DNA from: VRUE01 sp963705635
Lineage (GTDB): Bacteria > Actinomycetota > Thermoleophilia > Solirubrobacterales > 70-9
Direction of reading: 5' to 3'
Length of the DNA stretch: 64,000 nt
Assembly (NCBI GenBank): GCA_963705635.1
Contig: CAVPKH010000003.1
Coordinates: forward strand, 124,001-188,000
Part shown: piece by piece, positions 44,991 through 54,244 of the stretch
Position numbering within the stretch: position 1 is the stretch's first letter
How the letters are laid out: every line of letters begins with the position of its first letter
Program-made: the position numbers and the translations under genes
The notes under the pieces: generated by a model
What the model saw: the letters and a program-made list of their open reading frames with translations, nothing else
Told to the model about the DNA's origin: nothing
Databases searched by the model: none

Positions 44991-45842
44991 TCAGCCGCGC
45001 ACGTAGGTGGCGGGCAAGAGCCCGACGTTGCCCGAGATCTGGAGCACTTCTTTGCGCAGCTCACGCGGGTCAAAGCCGCGCTTTGCCCCCAGCGAGCTGG
45101 GCAGCGCGTAGAGGGCGAACATGTAGGTTTCGCCTTGGGGCGGGCAGATCGAGTAGCCGAGCTTGCCGAAGCTGTTTTGGCCGAGGACCGAGCCCTTGGG
45201 CAGGTGATCGGATTCGAGGCTTTGAAGGCCGGGGTCGATCCCCGCCACGGCCCAGTCAAAGAAGAGCTTTCCCCCCACCGGCTGCACGTTCATCGCAAAC
45301 AGCGCCAGCTCGGCGGTGCCCGCTGGGATCCCCGCCCAGCGAAGCGGCGGCGGGGAGTCCTTGCCGTCGCAGGTGTAGGTGGAGGGGATCGCGCCGATCG
45401 AGCCAGAGGGCGGGATCGCCGGGCTCTGCAGGGCCATGTCGGCCACGGTCGCGTGGGCGAGCTCGGCCGGGGTCGGAGCGGGCTCGGTGGGGCCTTTGGG
45501 CACGACGACGCGCGAGCCGTGCTTGCCCCCAGAGCCGGGGCCCGCGGCGGGCGAGCTCGCTGCCGATCGCGCCTGGGCGGGGCTCTCACCTGGAGCCGAG
45601 GAGGCCGCCTGCTCCGAGGAGGCCTGCTCGGCTCCCTTGGCATCGGCTGCGTTCGTCCCCCCCGCGCTTGGCGCGGAGGAGGCGGGCGCGCTCCCCGTCT
45701 GGGCCGCCGAGGAGGCATCAGAGCCTCCCCCGCAACCCGAGACGGCGAGCGCCGCCGTGATCGCGAGCGCCGAGAGGATCCCGGCGCTCGCGATTTTGGG
45801 CAGTGGCGCTATGAGACGCTCAGCGCCTGTTCTCTGTGCCAT
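44991..45842 (-). CDS. PEBP (YbhB/YbcL, Raf-kinase-inhibitor-like) lipoprotein
   Basis: 283 aa from ATG 45842. Lipobox AVSGC, then a ~100-residue Ala/Ser linker, then a PEBP domain from about residue 130: LQSPAIPPSGSIGAIPSTYT, CDGKDSPPPLRWAGIP, the DWAVAGIDP block and GYSICPPQGETYMFALYAL. Bacterial PEBPs bind small ligands; their roles are mostly unknown. Here it is surface-anchored by a long spacer. The start overlaps the family C gene end by 34 bp, so the two are coupled. Its placement among secreted families suggests a shared surface role. Confidence 0.83.
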   Translation of the reverse strand: MAQRTGAERLIAPLPKIASAGILSALAITAALAVSGCGGGSDASSAAQTGSAPASSAPSAGGTNAADAKGAEQASSEQAASSAPGESPAQARSAASSPAAGPGSGGKHGSRVVVPKGPTEPAPTPAELAHATVADMALQSPAIPPSGSIGAIPSTYTCDGKDSPPPLRWAGIPAGTAELALFAMNVQPVGGKLFFDWAVAGIDPGLQSLESDHLPKGSVLGQNSFGKLGYSICPPQGETYMFALYALPSSLGAKRGFDPRELRKEVLQISGNVGLLPATYVRG

Positions 45843-46432
45843 TCGAAGCCTTCCGTTGGGAAGACGCCGTTCCATTCGATTTTCTGGCTGAGCGCTTTCA
45901 GTTCTGTTTTGGAGGCGCTCAGGGTGCTCGCGTTGAAGGTGGCGGTTTCTGCCACGTTGTCGATCGAGCCGCCGGCCGACCCGGTCACCGTGACCAGGGT
46001 TTCGCCCAGCACGCATTCTTCACCGCCGTAGAGGATGCCGACTTTGACCCCTTCGATGATGATGTAGGGGACGGTTGACACCGTGGTCAGTTTCGATGCC
46101 CACGGCAGTTTTTCCGCGCCAATCGAGTCGACCGTGCAGGCACTGCTGTTGGTGGAGCATTCAAACAGGGGAACTTCTGTGACTTCCCCTTTGCCGAGCC
46201 CAGCGCTGTTTGAGATCGACAGTTTGTAGAGGAAATTGGCGCATTTGGTGGTCAGGCCTGGCACCGTCATGCTGCTCGAGATCGCAGCTCCGACCACTGT
46301 TTCTTTGCCGGTCAGTTCGGTGCTGTTGAACTTCCAGACGGGACTGGCGCTGGCCGAGCTCGCGAACATGGCGCTGATCACCAGCGCCGCAACCGCGGCT
46401 GCCCAGAAGATGCTCTTTGTCTTGCGATTCAT
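45809..46432 (-). CDS. Secreted family C protein
   Basis: 207 aa, ATG 46432. Signal peptide AVAALVISAMFASSASASPV; mature part WKFNSTELTGKETVVGAAIS, LTTKCANFLYKLSISNS, VPLFECSTNSSACTV, GEECVLGETLVTVTGSAGG. At least four Cys suggest disulfides. The EECxxGE text recalls family A (EECAFGE), so the families may share an ancestor fold. Its end overlaps the PEBP start. Function unknown. Confidence 0.72.
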   Translation of the reverse strand: MNRKTKSIFWAAAVAALVISAMFASSASASPVWKFNSTELTGKETVVGAAISSSMTVPGLTTKCANFLYKLSISNSAGLGKGEVTEVPLFECSTNSSACTVDSIGAEKLPWASKLTTVSTVPYIIIEGVKVGILYGGEECVLGETLVTVTGSAGGSIDNVAETATFNASTLSASKTELKALSQKIEWNGVFPTEGFEWHREQALSVS

Positions 46433-46460
46433 TGTCTCATCTCCTTTCGTGGTGATCGGG

Positions 46461-47348
46461 CTAGGGGTTTTCTGCGTCATTTTTTTTCACCGCCGCGGCA
46501 GAGCCGACGAAGATCGTGTTGTTCAAGATCGCCGTGTTGTTGCCTTTGGTGGTGGTCCCGAGCTGGCTGTTGATGATCGGGTTGACCAGGAAGCTGAGGA
46601 TGCCGCCGCAGCCGCTGGCCCCAGGTGCAGACCAGTTGTTGTCGACGAGTTTGGCCCCTTTGGCTTCCAGGATCCGGCCTTCCTCGAGGAATTCGATCGT
46701 CCCGGCGGAGCCTTTGATCGCTTTGTTGGGCAGCGAGGGAGCGGTTTCGCCCGTGGTCAGTTCCCAGGTGACCGGCGAGGTGCTCGAGCCGACGTAGCAT
46801 TTTTTGCCCAGGAAGGGGTTTTCCAGGTGCAGCATGACCGGCAGTTTCAGCGCCGTGCCGAGTTCGCCGGCGAGGTTGTTTTCACTGACCAGGATGTCGG
46901 TTGCCGGTTTGGCCAGTTCGAGGGTCGAGGTGAGGCCGGTCAGTTTGTTTTCAAAGAAGAATTTGATCAGCGCCGTGACCAGGGCCGGCCCGCCTTTTTC
47001 GGGCACGATGCCCGCCAGGCCACCCGGCACGTTCTGGGAGGCTTTGGAGAGGGTGATGCCGTCGGTGGCGGCGTAGAATTTGGAGAAGCCCGATTCTTCG
47101 ACTTTGCCGTAGCCGCCCTTGAGGACGACGGCTTTTTCGATCGGCACCGTCTTTTTGCCGAGGATGACTTCGCCGCTGGTGGTCGTCGAGTAGATGCATT
47201 TCTTGACTTCGACGTTGGTGAAGGCGCACTGGGCGAATTTGGTGTAGTTGCCTACCAGTTTCGCCGAAGCGCTGCCGGCGAAGCCGAGCGCGGCAACGGC
47301 CACGGCGACCAGCGCCGTTGCCACCGCCCTCGTTCTGTTCTTATTCAT
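46461..47348 (-). CDS. Secreted family B protein, copy 3
   Basis: 295 aa, ATG 47348. Signal ALVAVAVAALGFAGSASA, then the family B blocks GNYTKFAQCAFTNVEVKKCI, GEVILGKKTVPIEKAVVLKG, LENPFLGKKCYVGSSTSPVT and KKNDAENP. In the middle (residues 110-135) the Cys-containing helix of copies 1 and 2 is replaced by IVPEKGGPALVTALIKFFFE, so this copy lost one disulfide. It is 28 bp upstream of the family C gene and probably co-transcribed. Confidence 0.78.
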   Translation of the reverse strand: MNKNRTRAVATALVAVAVAALGFAGSASAKLVGNYTKFAQCAFTNVEVKKCIYSTTTSGEVILGKKTVPIEKAVVLKGGYGKVEESGFSKFYAATDGITLSKASQNVPGGLAGIVPEKGGPALVTALIKFFFENKLTGLTSTLELAKPATDILVSENNLAGELGTALKLPVMLHLENPFLGKKCYVGSSTSPVTWELTTGETAPSLPNKAIKGSAGTIEFLEEGRILEAKGAKLVDNNWSAPGASGCGGILSFLVNPIINSQLGTTTKGNNTAILNNTIFVGSAAAVKKNDAENP

Positions 47349-47433
47349 GACTGGGTTGCTCCTATTCCTTGCTGGGGGTTGGACTGGATATCCACTTCCG
47401 GTAAAGCTCTGAGCCAGGGAGAAGTGATCTGCT

Positions 47434-50400
47434 TCAGCGGCGTTTGCCCCCGCGCTTTTGCTTTTGCGGCTTGGGGCAATCGGCCTTCATCAGCGGCTTG
47501 GTGTCATAGGTCTTGCCGTTTTGGCCGGTAAGGGAGACCGTGGCGCGGTGGGTGCCCTTGCAGATGTTGGTCGAGTTCTGAAAGAGGCCCTTCTTGGCGC
47601 CCTGCAGGGTGACGATGAGCTTCGTGAGCGGCGCGTCGGGGACGGTTTCCACGGTGGTTCTGAGGCCTCCGTTGACCGAGTCGACGCGGCCGACGCCGTC
47701 GATCGCGATCGGCTGGCTCGGCGGGCCCCTAAGCGCTGCGACCGCGTCGGGCAGCTGGTGGCTTGAGGAGCGCAGGTAGATCGGGCCCTGCAGCGGGTAG
47801 TCAAGCAGCGGGCTGATCGCCTTGACGTGGCCGTAGACCGCGCCCGCCGGGCACTGGTTGGCGGCGTATTGGACCCGGGTGCAGATCGTGCGGAAGTGGC
47901 TTTGGTCGATGAACTCCGATTTGGGCAAGGCCAAGACGATGCGCTTGGTGTTGGCTTCGCCGGGCTTGGCGGTGAAGACGACGCGAAAGCGCGGGTGTCC
48001 GCCGCGGTGGATCGGGCCGAAGAGGCGGGTGGTGAGCTTTGGCTTGTAGGGGAGGGATTTGCAGCCGCCCACCTGGAAGCGCTCGCTGAGCGCCGCGGCG
48101 GACCCCAGGGTCGAGGTCAGCGAGCCGGCGAAGGCCTTTTCAGCGCAAGAGGTCGGGTTGAGGGTGAAGTTGGGGCGGGAGACCTTCATCGCGATCGAGC
48201 GCAGGTCGAGCGGGATGCCGTCGATGATCGTTGGCAGCGGATCGGAGACGACGCGGCCCTGGGCGGTGGTGGGGTCGAGGAAGATCGCCGCCCGCGAGAC
48301 GACCGTGCCGAGGTCAAAGGGCCCGGCCACCGCGGGGGCGATGATCGCCAGCGAGAGCGGGGCGCCTTTGTAGGGGCCTGCCAGGTAGGCGTGGGCCTGG
48401 GTGTAGTAGGGGGTTGGGCCGGCGCCGGCGCCGACGGTCACCACTCCCACTTCTGAGCTTGCCGGGCAGCTTGGGTCTGCCTGCTCGGCGGCGCCCTGGT
48501 TGGGCTGTTCGCGGGCCTTTGCCTTGGCGATCTGGGCCTCTGGGCAGGAGGCGGTGCCGGCGAGGCGGGCCGAGAGGCCCGGCGGCAGGGTGGTGTCGAT
48601 CTTGGCCAGGCGCTGGGAGCCGTCTTGGCGGGTGAGCTTGAAGAGGAGCGGGCTGTATTTGCCTGCTTGGGGGGAGACCGTGCCGGCCGTGAGGAGCGGC
48701 TTGTTTGGCATCTGGGCCTCTGTGGTGGGGCAGGGGCCGCCGGCTGGGGAAACAGTCACCCTGAAGTTGTCTTTGGCCTGGACATCTTTGCCTTCGGGCG
48801 CGCTCCACGGGGTCAGCCCGGCGTTGGTGGTGTATTTACCGCAGGCAGGCGGGGTCACGAACGCTCCCTGCGGGCCGCCGAAAAGGTGGGCTTTGAAGTC
48901 TTCCAGCGGCAGCTCGGGGTTTTCCTCAAAGCGGGTCGTGATCTGCCCGGTGACTGAGTCCAGTTCGCCTTTGCCAGCGAGCTTGGCGACGATCCCGGTC
49001 TGCTCGTCTTCGATCACCAGGTAGACGGCGACCAGTGAGTCGAAGGGGTTTTGGAAGGGCTTGGCGAGGTAGATCGAGCCGTGCAGGGGCTCGGGGATCG
49101 GTTCGCCGGTTTCGGGGTCCTCTTCGACTTCGTGATCGGGGTTTCGCTGCACCAGGAGCGGCGAGCTGACTTCGATCGTGCCGAGCTTGGCTGCGGCCGG
49201 GCAGCTTTGCGGGGTCTTGGTGAAGTGAACCCCCGCTTCTTGCTTGAAGCCGATCTGATCCAAGCTGCAGGCGCCGAGGCCCGAGGCCTGGGAGGGGTTG
49301 ACCGCCATCCCCGCGGGGAAGCTGATCGTGGCGTCTTTGAGCGCGGCCGTGGAGCGGTCTTTGAGGTTGAAGTCCTGGGGCTGGTGCAGGGTGATGTCGA
49401 TGCCCGAGGGGGAGTCGGTGAGGTTTGTTGTCGGACGGGCTTTGATCTTCGGTTCGAATCCCAGCTCTGCGCAGCCCTGTAGCGATTTCGCTTCACCCTG
49501 CAGGTTGGCGCTTTCGTATTCGGCCCGGCGCTCTTCGAAGGGCGGGCTCGGTTCCTCCCAGCTATCGGCGCGGGTTTTGAACAGGAGCGGCTTGCCCGCG
49601 CACTGCGTGGGCATCGTCAAGAAGGCGGTTTCCTGGGCCAGGACGGGACAGGATTCGCCGCTGATGATGCACTGTCCGCGGACCTGGTTGTGGGAGGGGG
49701 CGGAGGGGTCTCCCCACAGTTCCACGCTGGCGCCGAAAACCGGGTTGAGGCTGCGCGCCAGCGTGTCGTTGACCGCGCCCGAAAGGCCGTAGTCGGAGTC
49801 ACTTCGCAGCGAGCTGGTCACGTGCACGAAGATGCCGAAGACGTCGAAGCCGAAGACCGCCGGGGTACCGGGCGGCGGCACCATGTTGTAAAGGGGAGCC
49901 GCTTCGACGAAAAGCGCGCCGACGCTCGACGCCGCCACAGCCGTGCCCACCGCCGAGGCCGCCGGGCAGCCGCTTCCCTCGGCGACCAGCTCCGCCTCCG
50001 TGCAGAGCACCGGCGTCGCCGCCGGATCACCGACCATCCCGCGGGGCAAATCCACGGTAACATCGCGCAGGTGCCCGGCGCCGGTGAGCAGGCTGTCGCC
50101 CGGTTCCACTGTGGGGAAGTAGAGGTCTGAGCCCTGCGTGTAGGGGTGAGCGCCGGCAAGGGTGAGGGCTTCGCCTTCTTCATCGAGGGCCGGCGCGCTG
50201 AAGCCGAGCAGGCCAAAGGGCGCCGTCAAGGAGCTGACCGTTGTCGTGGTACTGACCCGAGCGCTCGTCCCCCCGCCTGAGACTTCGGCTTCGTCTGTGA
50301 GCGAGGAGGGATCGGCCAGCGTCCCCACTTGGAGTTCGATTTCGACCGTGAACGAGGCGCCAGGACGTATTGAGGCATCACTTTCGCAGCTGACCGCCTG

Positions 50401-50688
50401 CCCCACGGGCGCCGGGCAGCTGAACAAAATGCCTCCTTCTACCCTGAGTGGCGTCACCCCTTCCGGCAGGGTGTCGGTAACCGTGATCGGGCCAACAGCC
50501 GCGGCCGAGCCGACGTTGGTCGCGATCAAGAAGTAACTGCCTTTCGCCCCGGGCGCGAAGTTGGTCGGGTGGGAGTCGAGCCTAAGCTTCCACGCCGGGC
50601 GCGGCTCGGCGCCGGCGCTGGACGGCGCCATGGCGATCAATGCCACCAGCGCAGCGGCGACGAGCAGCGCGGCTTTGCGGACCCTCAT
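47434..50688 (-). CDS. Large secreted LPPG-repeat protein (cassette copy 2, intact)
   Basis: 1084 aa. Signal peptide ALLVAAALVALIAMAPSSAG; an N-terminal DUF11-like domain (about 30-145: FAPGAKGSYFLIATNVGSAA, VTDTLPEGVTPL); then four ~200-residue repeats, each starting with LPxG-type text and containing Cys...CP..S.VG: LPRGMVGDPAATPVLC, FPAGMAVNPSQASGLGAC, LPPGLSARLAGTASC and LPKSEFIDQSHFRTIC. The C-terminus is strongly basic (KQKRGGKRR). ATG 50688 overlaps the propeller stop by 4 bp. Paralogue of 17642-20232. No known function; adhesin- or matrix-like. Confidence 0.82.
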   Translation of the reverse strand: MRVRKAALLVAAALVALIAMAPSSAGAEPRPAWKLRLDSHPTNFAPGAKGSYFLIATNVGSAAAVGPITVTDTLPEGVTPLRVEGGILFSCPAPVGQAVSCESDASIRPGASFTVEIELQVGTLADPSSLTDEAEVSGGGTSARVSTTTTVSSLTAPFGLLGFSAPALDEEGEALTLAGAHPYTQGSDLYFPTVEPGDSLLTGAGHLRDVTVDLPRGMVGDPAATPVLCTEAELVAEGSGCPAASAVGTAVAASSVGALFVEAAPLYNMVPPPGTPAVFGFDVFGIFVHVTSSLRSDSDYGLSGAVNDTLARSLNPVFGASVELWGDPSAPSHNQVRGQCIISGESCPVLAQETAFLTMPTQCAGKPLLFKTRADSWEEPSPPFEERRAEYESANLQGEAKSLQGCAELGFEPKIKARPTTNLTDSPSGIDITLHQPQDFNLKDRSTAALKDATISFPAGMAVNPSQASGLGACSLDQIGFKQEAGVHFTKTPQSCPAAAKLGTIEVSSPLLVQRNPDHEVEEDPETGEPIPEPLHGSIYLAKPFQNPFDSLVAVYLVIEDEQTGIVAKLAGKGELDSVTGQITTRFEENPELPLEDFKAHLFGGPQGAFVTPPACGKYTTNAGLTPWSAPEGKDVQAKDNFRVTVSPAGGPCPTTEAQMPNKPLLTAGTVSPQAGKYSPLLFKLTRQDGSQRLAKIDTTLPPGLSARLAGTASCPEAQIAKAKAREQPNQGAAEQADPSCPASSEVGVVTVGAGAGPTPYYTQAHAYLAGPYKGAPLSLAIIAPAVAGPFDLGTVVSRAAIFLDPTTAQGRVVSDPLPTIIDGIPLDLRSIAMKVSRPNFTLNPTSCAEKAFAGSLTSTLGSAAALSERFQVGGCKSLPYKPKLTTRLFGPIHRGGHPRFRVVFTAKPGEANTKRIVLALPKSEFIDQSHFRTICTRVQYAANQCPAGAVYGHVKAISPLLDYPLQGPIYLRSSSHQLPDAVAALRGPPSQPIAIDGVGRVDSVNGGLRTTVETVPDAPLTKLIVTLQGAKKGLFQNSTNICKGTHRATVSLTGQNGKTYDTKPLMKADCPKPQKQKRGGKRR

Positions 50689-53600
50689 CGTCCCGCCCTC
50701 CGCTTGATGTGGGCTTTTCGGTGCTTCTTCTTTTTGTTTTTACCTTTGTGGGCCTTGTGGGAGGGCTTGATGTTTCCCGGCCCGTAAAAGCTCGGGGTTA
50801 CGGGCGCTGTCCCCGCCGGGGCCGGGGATGGTGGCCCATGGCACGCCTCTACGCTTTCACAGGGCACCGGCGGCGCCGGTGGGTTCTGCACCGCCAGGCC
50901 GCCTTCGACGCGGGCGTCATAGACATCCATCAGTTCGTCTTTGTCTTGGCCGACCAGGCGGGCGCGGCTGAAGAAGAAGACATCCCCCCCGCTTTCAGAA
51001 GCATCGGCCAAGACCGCCGGCTCTTTACCTTTGCCGGTTGAGATCAGGTAGATGCAGCCACCGCCAGCGAGCGCTTCCGCCTGCTCGCAGCTTCCCGTCC
51101 CCACCGCCTCCCACTCATATATGTCTAGACAGGAAAGAGGCGCGAACTGACCCTCGGCCCGCGGACAGCTCGGCTCCCCGTTGGTATCGGACGCCACCAG
51201 AGCATCCGGCGTCTCAAAGAAGACCCGCTGACCCCCCGCCGCCAGGTTGCGGGAGACAAAAGAGGCCGTGCTCGGTGGGATCGTGCTCGTCCCCGGGGAA
51301 ATGTTGCCCAGGTCCGGCGTCCCCAATGGCGCCGCTCCGGACGGAGCACAGGAGACACAGGTCAGTCCCATCCCGGTCCGATAAAGGTAGAGCTCAGCGA
51401 TGCCTTCGTTGGGGTAAGCACCCAGCTGACGCTGAGAGCGAAAGAGCAACGCTTCCCCGTCAGCACTCACCTGAGCGGTCTTTTGGAAGTTGCCGTTGGG
51501 GTAGACCCCCGTCGGCGTCGCTGCCCAGTTCGCCGCGTCGGTTTTGTTTTCGTCGCCGCCCACATCGACCCGCGCCACCAGGCTCGGCTCGCCGCCGCCC
51601 TTCTCCCAGCGATAGATGCTGCATTCCCCGCTCATCGATGACAGCTTCCCCGCACAGTTACCCGCATCTGCTACTTCCGACTCATCGAGGTCTCCATTGG
51701 CGACGAAGTAAACGACCGAGCCGTCCTTAGAGGCGCCAAGCACCCCCTGCGCTTCCCCGCCGTTTCCACTGCTGTCCGCGCTCAGGTCTTCCAGTGCCCC
51801 CGTCCCCACTTCATAGCGGTAGAGGTCGTTGCCCGGCTTGGTGGATGGCGGGGGATCGTTCGCCCAGTAGAGGTGCCCGCCTTCGACCGCCACGCTTTGC
51901 GCGAGTTCCACCCCGTCTTTTTCTTTAATGAATTCTTCTTCCTTGTCGCTCAGGTCGAGTTTCGCGCGGCTGATCAGGCTTTTGAGCCCGGCCGTTTCTT
52001 CGTAGTTCCAATAGAGGTGGGAGCCATCTAGACTCAAGTCGACGTCCCCCGCCAATTCGCTCAGCGTGATTTCCTGCGGATCCTTTTCGCCGTTCAGCTC
52101 ATAGCTGCGGATGTAGACGCTGCCCAGCGCCACGTAGATGTGGCCGGCGGCGGCATCCACCGCGATCCCCTGTCTAGGCACTTTTTCCCCGGCTGGTTCG
52201 CCATTGAAGTCGATGAACTTCTGTTTGACTCCTGTGCCGTCCTCGAGCGCACGCCCCACCGAGTGGCCCTCTTCGTTGGTCCAGTAGACGAAGCCGCCGC
52301 CGACCGCCACCCCTTTGGGAGCCGAGGCGCCGCCGATGAAGTCGCTTTTGACGCTGGCGGAGCTGCCGTCGATGTCTGCCCGCCCGATCGTGTTGTTGGT
52401 CGGCTCGGTCCAGTAGAGATGACCGCCACCGACCGCCACGTCTTCGATTCCCGCCAAGCCGGTGATGAAGGCCGGGTCGGCGGGTTCTGTGCCGTCGAGC
52501 TTGACCCGCCCGATCGCCCCCGCTTCGCGGTCAGCCCAGTAGAGGTATGTGGGGTCGCTGGCAAGGCTCGATGCCCTTACCGGCAGGAATTCACGTTCGA
52601 TGTCGGTTTCTTCGACTTCTCCCGCGCCCACTTCTACCCGCGAGATGAAGGCCGGAGGCGGCAGTACGGTCGGTTCGGGGCCAGTGTTGGCGTCGTTTGT
52701 CAGCTCCTCCTGGGACGTGAAGTAGACGACTTTTCCGTCGGCGCTGGCAGCCTGAAAGGCGGCCGGGCGCGGGCTGCCCAGTTCGCTGCCGCCCGAGCCG
52801 CTGCCATTTTCCTTGTGGGAGGCCGAGACGTTGACCGTGCAGGCCTTGGTGGGTTCGGTGCAGCTGCCGGCACCGTCCAGCAGGCTCTGCTCCTCGCCTG
52901 GGTTGAGGCGCTCGTAGAGCTTGCCGCTGCCCGCGGCGGTAAAGAAGACCGCCGAGCCGTCGCGCGCGAGTGCGTGCTCGTCTTCGGTGTAATAGTCGCG
53001 GGCGCCCCCGCCCTGGCTGAGGGTCGCCGAGTTGGTGCCGCGGATCCAATCGTAGGGTCCGGCGATCGCTCCCTGGGAGGGGGCGCTGCCGTCGTTGAGG
53101 ACGCCCGCCAGGCTGACTTTGCCGCTGCCGTGGGCCCACAGGTAGACGTTGGGCCGCCCAGGCACCGCGCCTGTCGCCAGTTTGACCGGCGATTCGAAGA
53201 GCAGCGAGCCGTCTTCACTCGTCGCTGCGAATTTCGGGTTCAGGCCGACGGTGTAGTCGACCACCCTGAGGGTCGCCCCGCTTGTGCCCGACTTCGCCAG
53301 CAGCTCAACTTCGCTTGGTGAGCCAAACCTCGTCGCTTTTGTGAAGATCTCTGAGAAGTCAGGCGTCCAACCCAAGAGCTGCGCCGCCTGTCCCTCCGTC
53401 GCGGCCGGCAAGAGCCCCTGCGTCGACCAATCACCGCCGCCTCGGCTTGCAAGGTAAGAGGGGAATTCCTGAGCTCCCACCCCTCCGGGGATTCCCGACT
53501 TGCTGATGAAGGTCACTCCGCCGCCGTCGGCGTTGGCTTTGGCGTAGGGCACCGTGGCCGTCGCATCGCCCGCGTTCTTGTTGATTGGCGTCGCCTGCTC

Positions 53601-54125
53601 GAAGGCGCGGCAGTCGGGGAGGTTGGCGGAGGGGGCCTCAAGGCCGAGGTTGAGCGCGGTAACTTCATCGAGTCGGAAGGCCTCGTTTGGACAGGCGCTG
53701 AATATCGATGCCTCGCCGAAGGTCGTGAAGGTGCGATCGAGGCCTTCCAGCGTTTCCGAGCCGCTCGTCGCCACCACCCGGAAGTGGTAGGTCGTGCCGA
53801 CCTCAAGGCCCGCCAGTGGGGCCTTGACGCGCGCGATTTTAACCTCTTTCGGTGGTTCCCCGGGTTTGACTTCCCCTTCCCCGCCGGGGACCGCCGCGCA
53901 GGCGTTGATCGAGCAGTCGCCGGGGCCATACTCGAAGCGATAGGAGACAGCATTGCCCTGCAGATTCAGGTCGGCTTCGAGGCGAGCCGAGGTCCTGCTC
54001 ACCGCGGAGATGAGGGTCCTTTCGATCGTCGGCGGCGCAGCCGTTGCGCTTGCCGGCGAAAGTGCCAACGCCATGAGCGTCAGCGCCACTACCCCCGTCT
54101 TGCTCATCCCTACCCTTCTCTGCAT
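50685..54125 (-). CDS. Large secreted Fn3 / beta-propeller / YWTD-repeat protein (cassette copy 2, intact)
   Basis: 1146 aa. Signal peptide VVALTLMALALSPASATA; Fn3-like domain (about 30-135: SYRFEYGPG, GLEVGTTYHFRVVAT); propeller start PDCRAFEQATPINKNAG; YWTD-type repeats at about 510-700 (LYWADREAGAIGRVKLDG, LYWTEPTNNTIGRADIDG, VYWTNEEGHSVGRALEDG), then PD40-like blades with YFVANGD and SADGEALLFRSQRQLG. The C-terminal 25 residues are Lys/Arg-rich (KKKKHRKAHIKRR). First gene of the cassette and coupled to the LPPG gene. Exported; function unknown. Confidence 0.82.
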   Translation of the reverse strand: MQRRVGMSKTGVVALTLMALALSPASATAAPPTIERTLISAVSRTSARLEADLNLQGNAVSYRFEYGPGDCSINACAAVPGGEGEVKPGEPPKEVKIARVKAPLAGLEVGTTYHFRVVATSGSETLEGLDRTFTTFGEASIFSACPNEAFRLDEVTALNLGLEAPSANLPDCRAFEQATPINKNAGDATATVPYAKANADGGGVTFISKSGIPGGVGAQEFPSYLASRGGGDWSTQGLLPAATEGQAAQLLGWTPDFSEIFTKATRFGSPSEVELLAKSGTSGATLRVVDYTVGLNPKFAATSEDGSLLFESPVKLATGAVPGRPNVYLWAHGSGKVSLAGVLNDGSAPSQGAIAGPYDWIRGTNSATLSQGGGARDYYTEDEHALARDGSAVFFTAAGSGKLYERLNPGEEQSLLDGAGSCTEPTKACTVNVSASHKENGSGSGGSELGSPRPAAFQAASADGKVVYFTSQEELTNDANTGPEPTVLPPPAFISRVEVGAGEVEETDIEREFLPVRASSLASDPTYLYWADREAGAIGRVKLDGTEPADPAFITGLAGIEDVAVGGGHLYWTEPTNNTIGRADIDGSSASVKSDFIGGASAPKGVAVGGGFVYWTNEEGHSVGRALEDGTGVKQKFIDFNGEPAGEKVPRQGIAVDAAAGHIYVALGSVYIRSYELNGEKDPQEITLSELAGDVDLSLDGSHLYWNYEETAGLKSLISRAKLDLSDKEEEFIKEKDGVELAQSVAVEGGHLYWANDPPPSTKPGNDLYRYEVGTGALEDLSADSSGNGGEAQGVLGASKDGSVVYFVANGDLDESEVADAGNCAGKLSSMSGECSIYRWEKGGGEPSLVARVDVGGDENKTDAANWAATPTGVYPNGNFQKTAQVSADGEALLFRSQRQLGAYPNEGIAELYLYRTGMGLTCVSCAPSGAAPLGTPDLGNISPGTSTIPPSTASFVSRNLAAGGQRVFFETPDALVASDTNGEPSCPRAEGQFAPLSCLDIYEWEAVGTGSCEQAEALAGGGCIYLISTGKGKEPAVLADASESGGDVFFFSRARLVGQDKDELMDVYDARVEGGLAVQNPPAPPVPCESVEACHGPPSPAPAGTAPVTPSFYGPGNIKPSHKAHKGKNKKKKHRKAHIKRRAGR

Positions 54126-54151
54126 TGATCTCTCCCTGGCCTTGCTGCTTG

Positions 54152-54179
54152 AGCGGGGGCGCCGCCCGGCGCCCCCGCT
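54152..54179 (-). terminator. Perfect 12-bp hairpin after family A copy 4
   Basis: AGCGGGGGCGCC (54152-54163) and GGCGCCCCCGCT (54168-54179), loop GCCC. Between the gene ending at 54245 and the propeller start at 54125. Confidence 0.65.
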
Positions 54180-54244
54180 TCTTTCGAATTTACTTATCGC
54201 GTCGCCGCGATATCACTTCATCGCTACTTGCTACTTGTCCTTAT

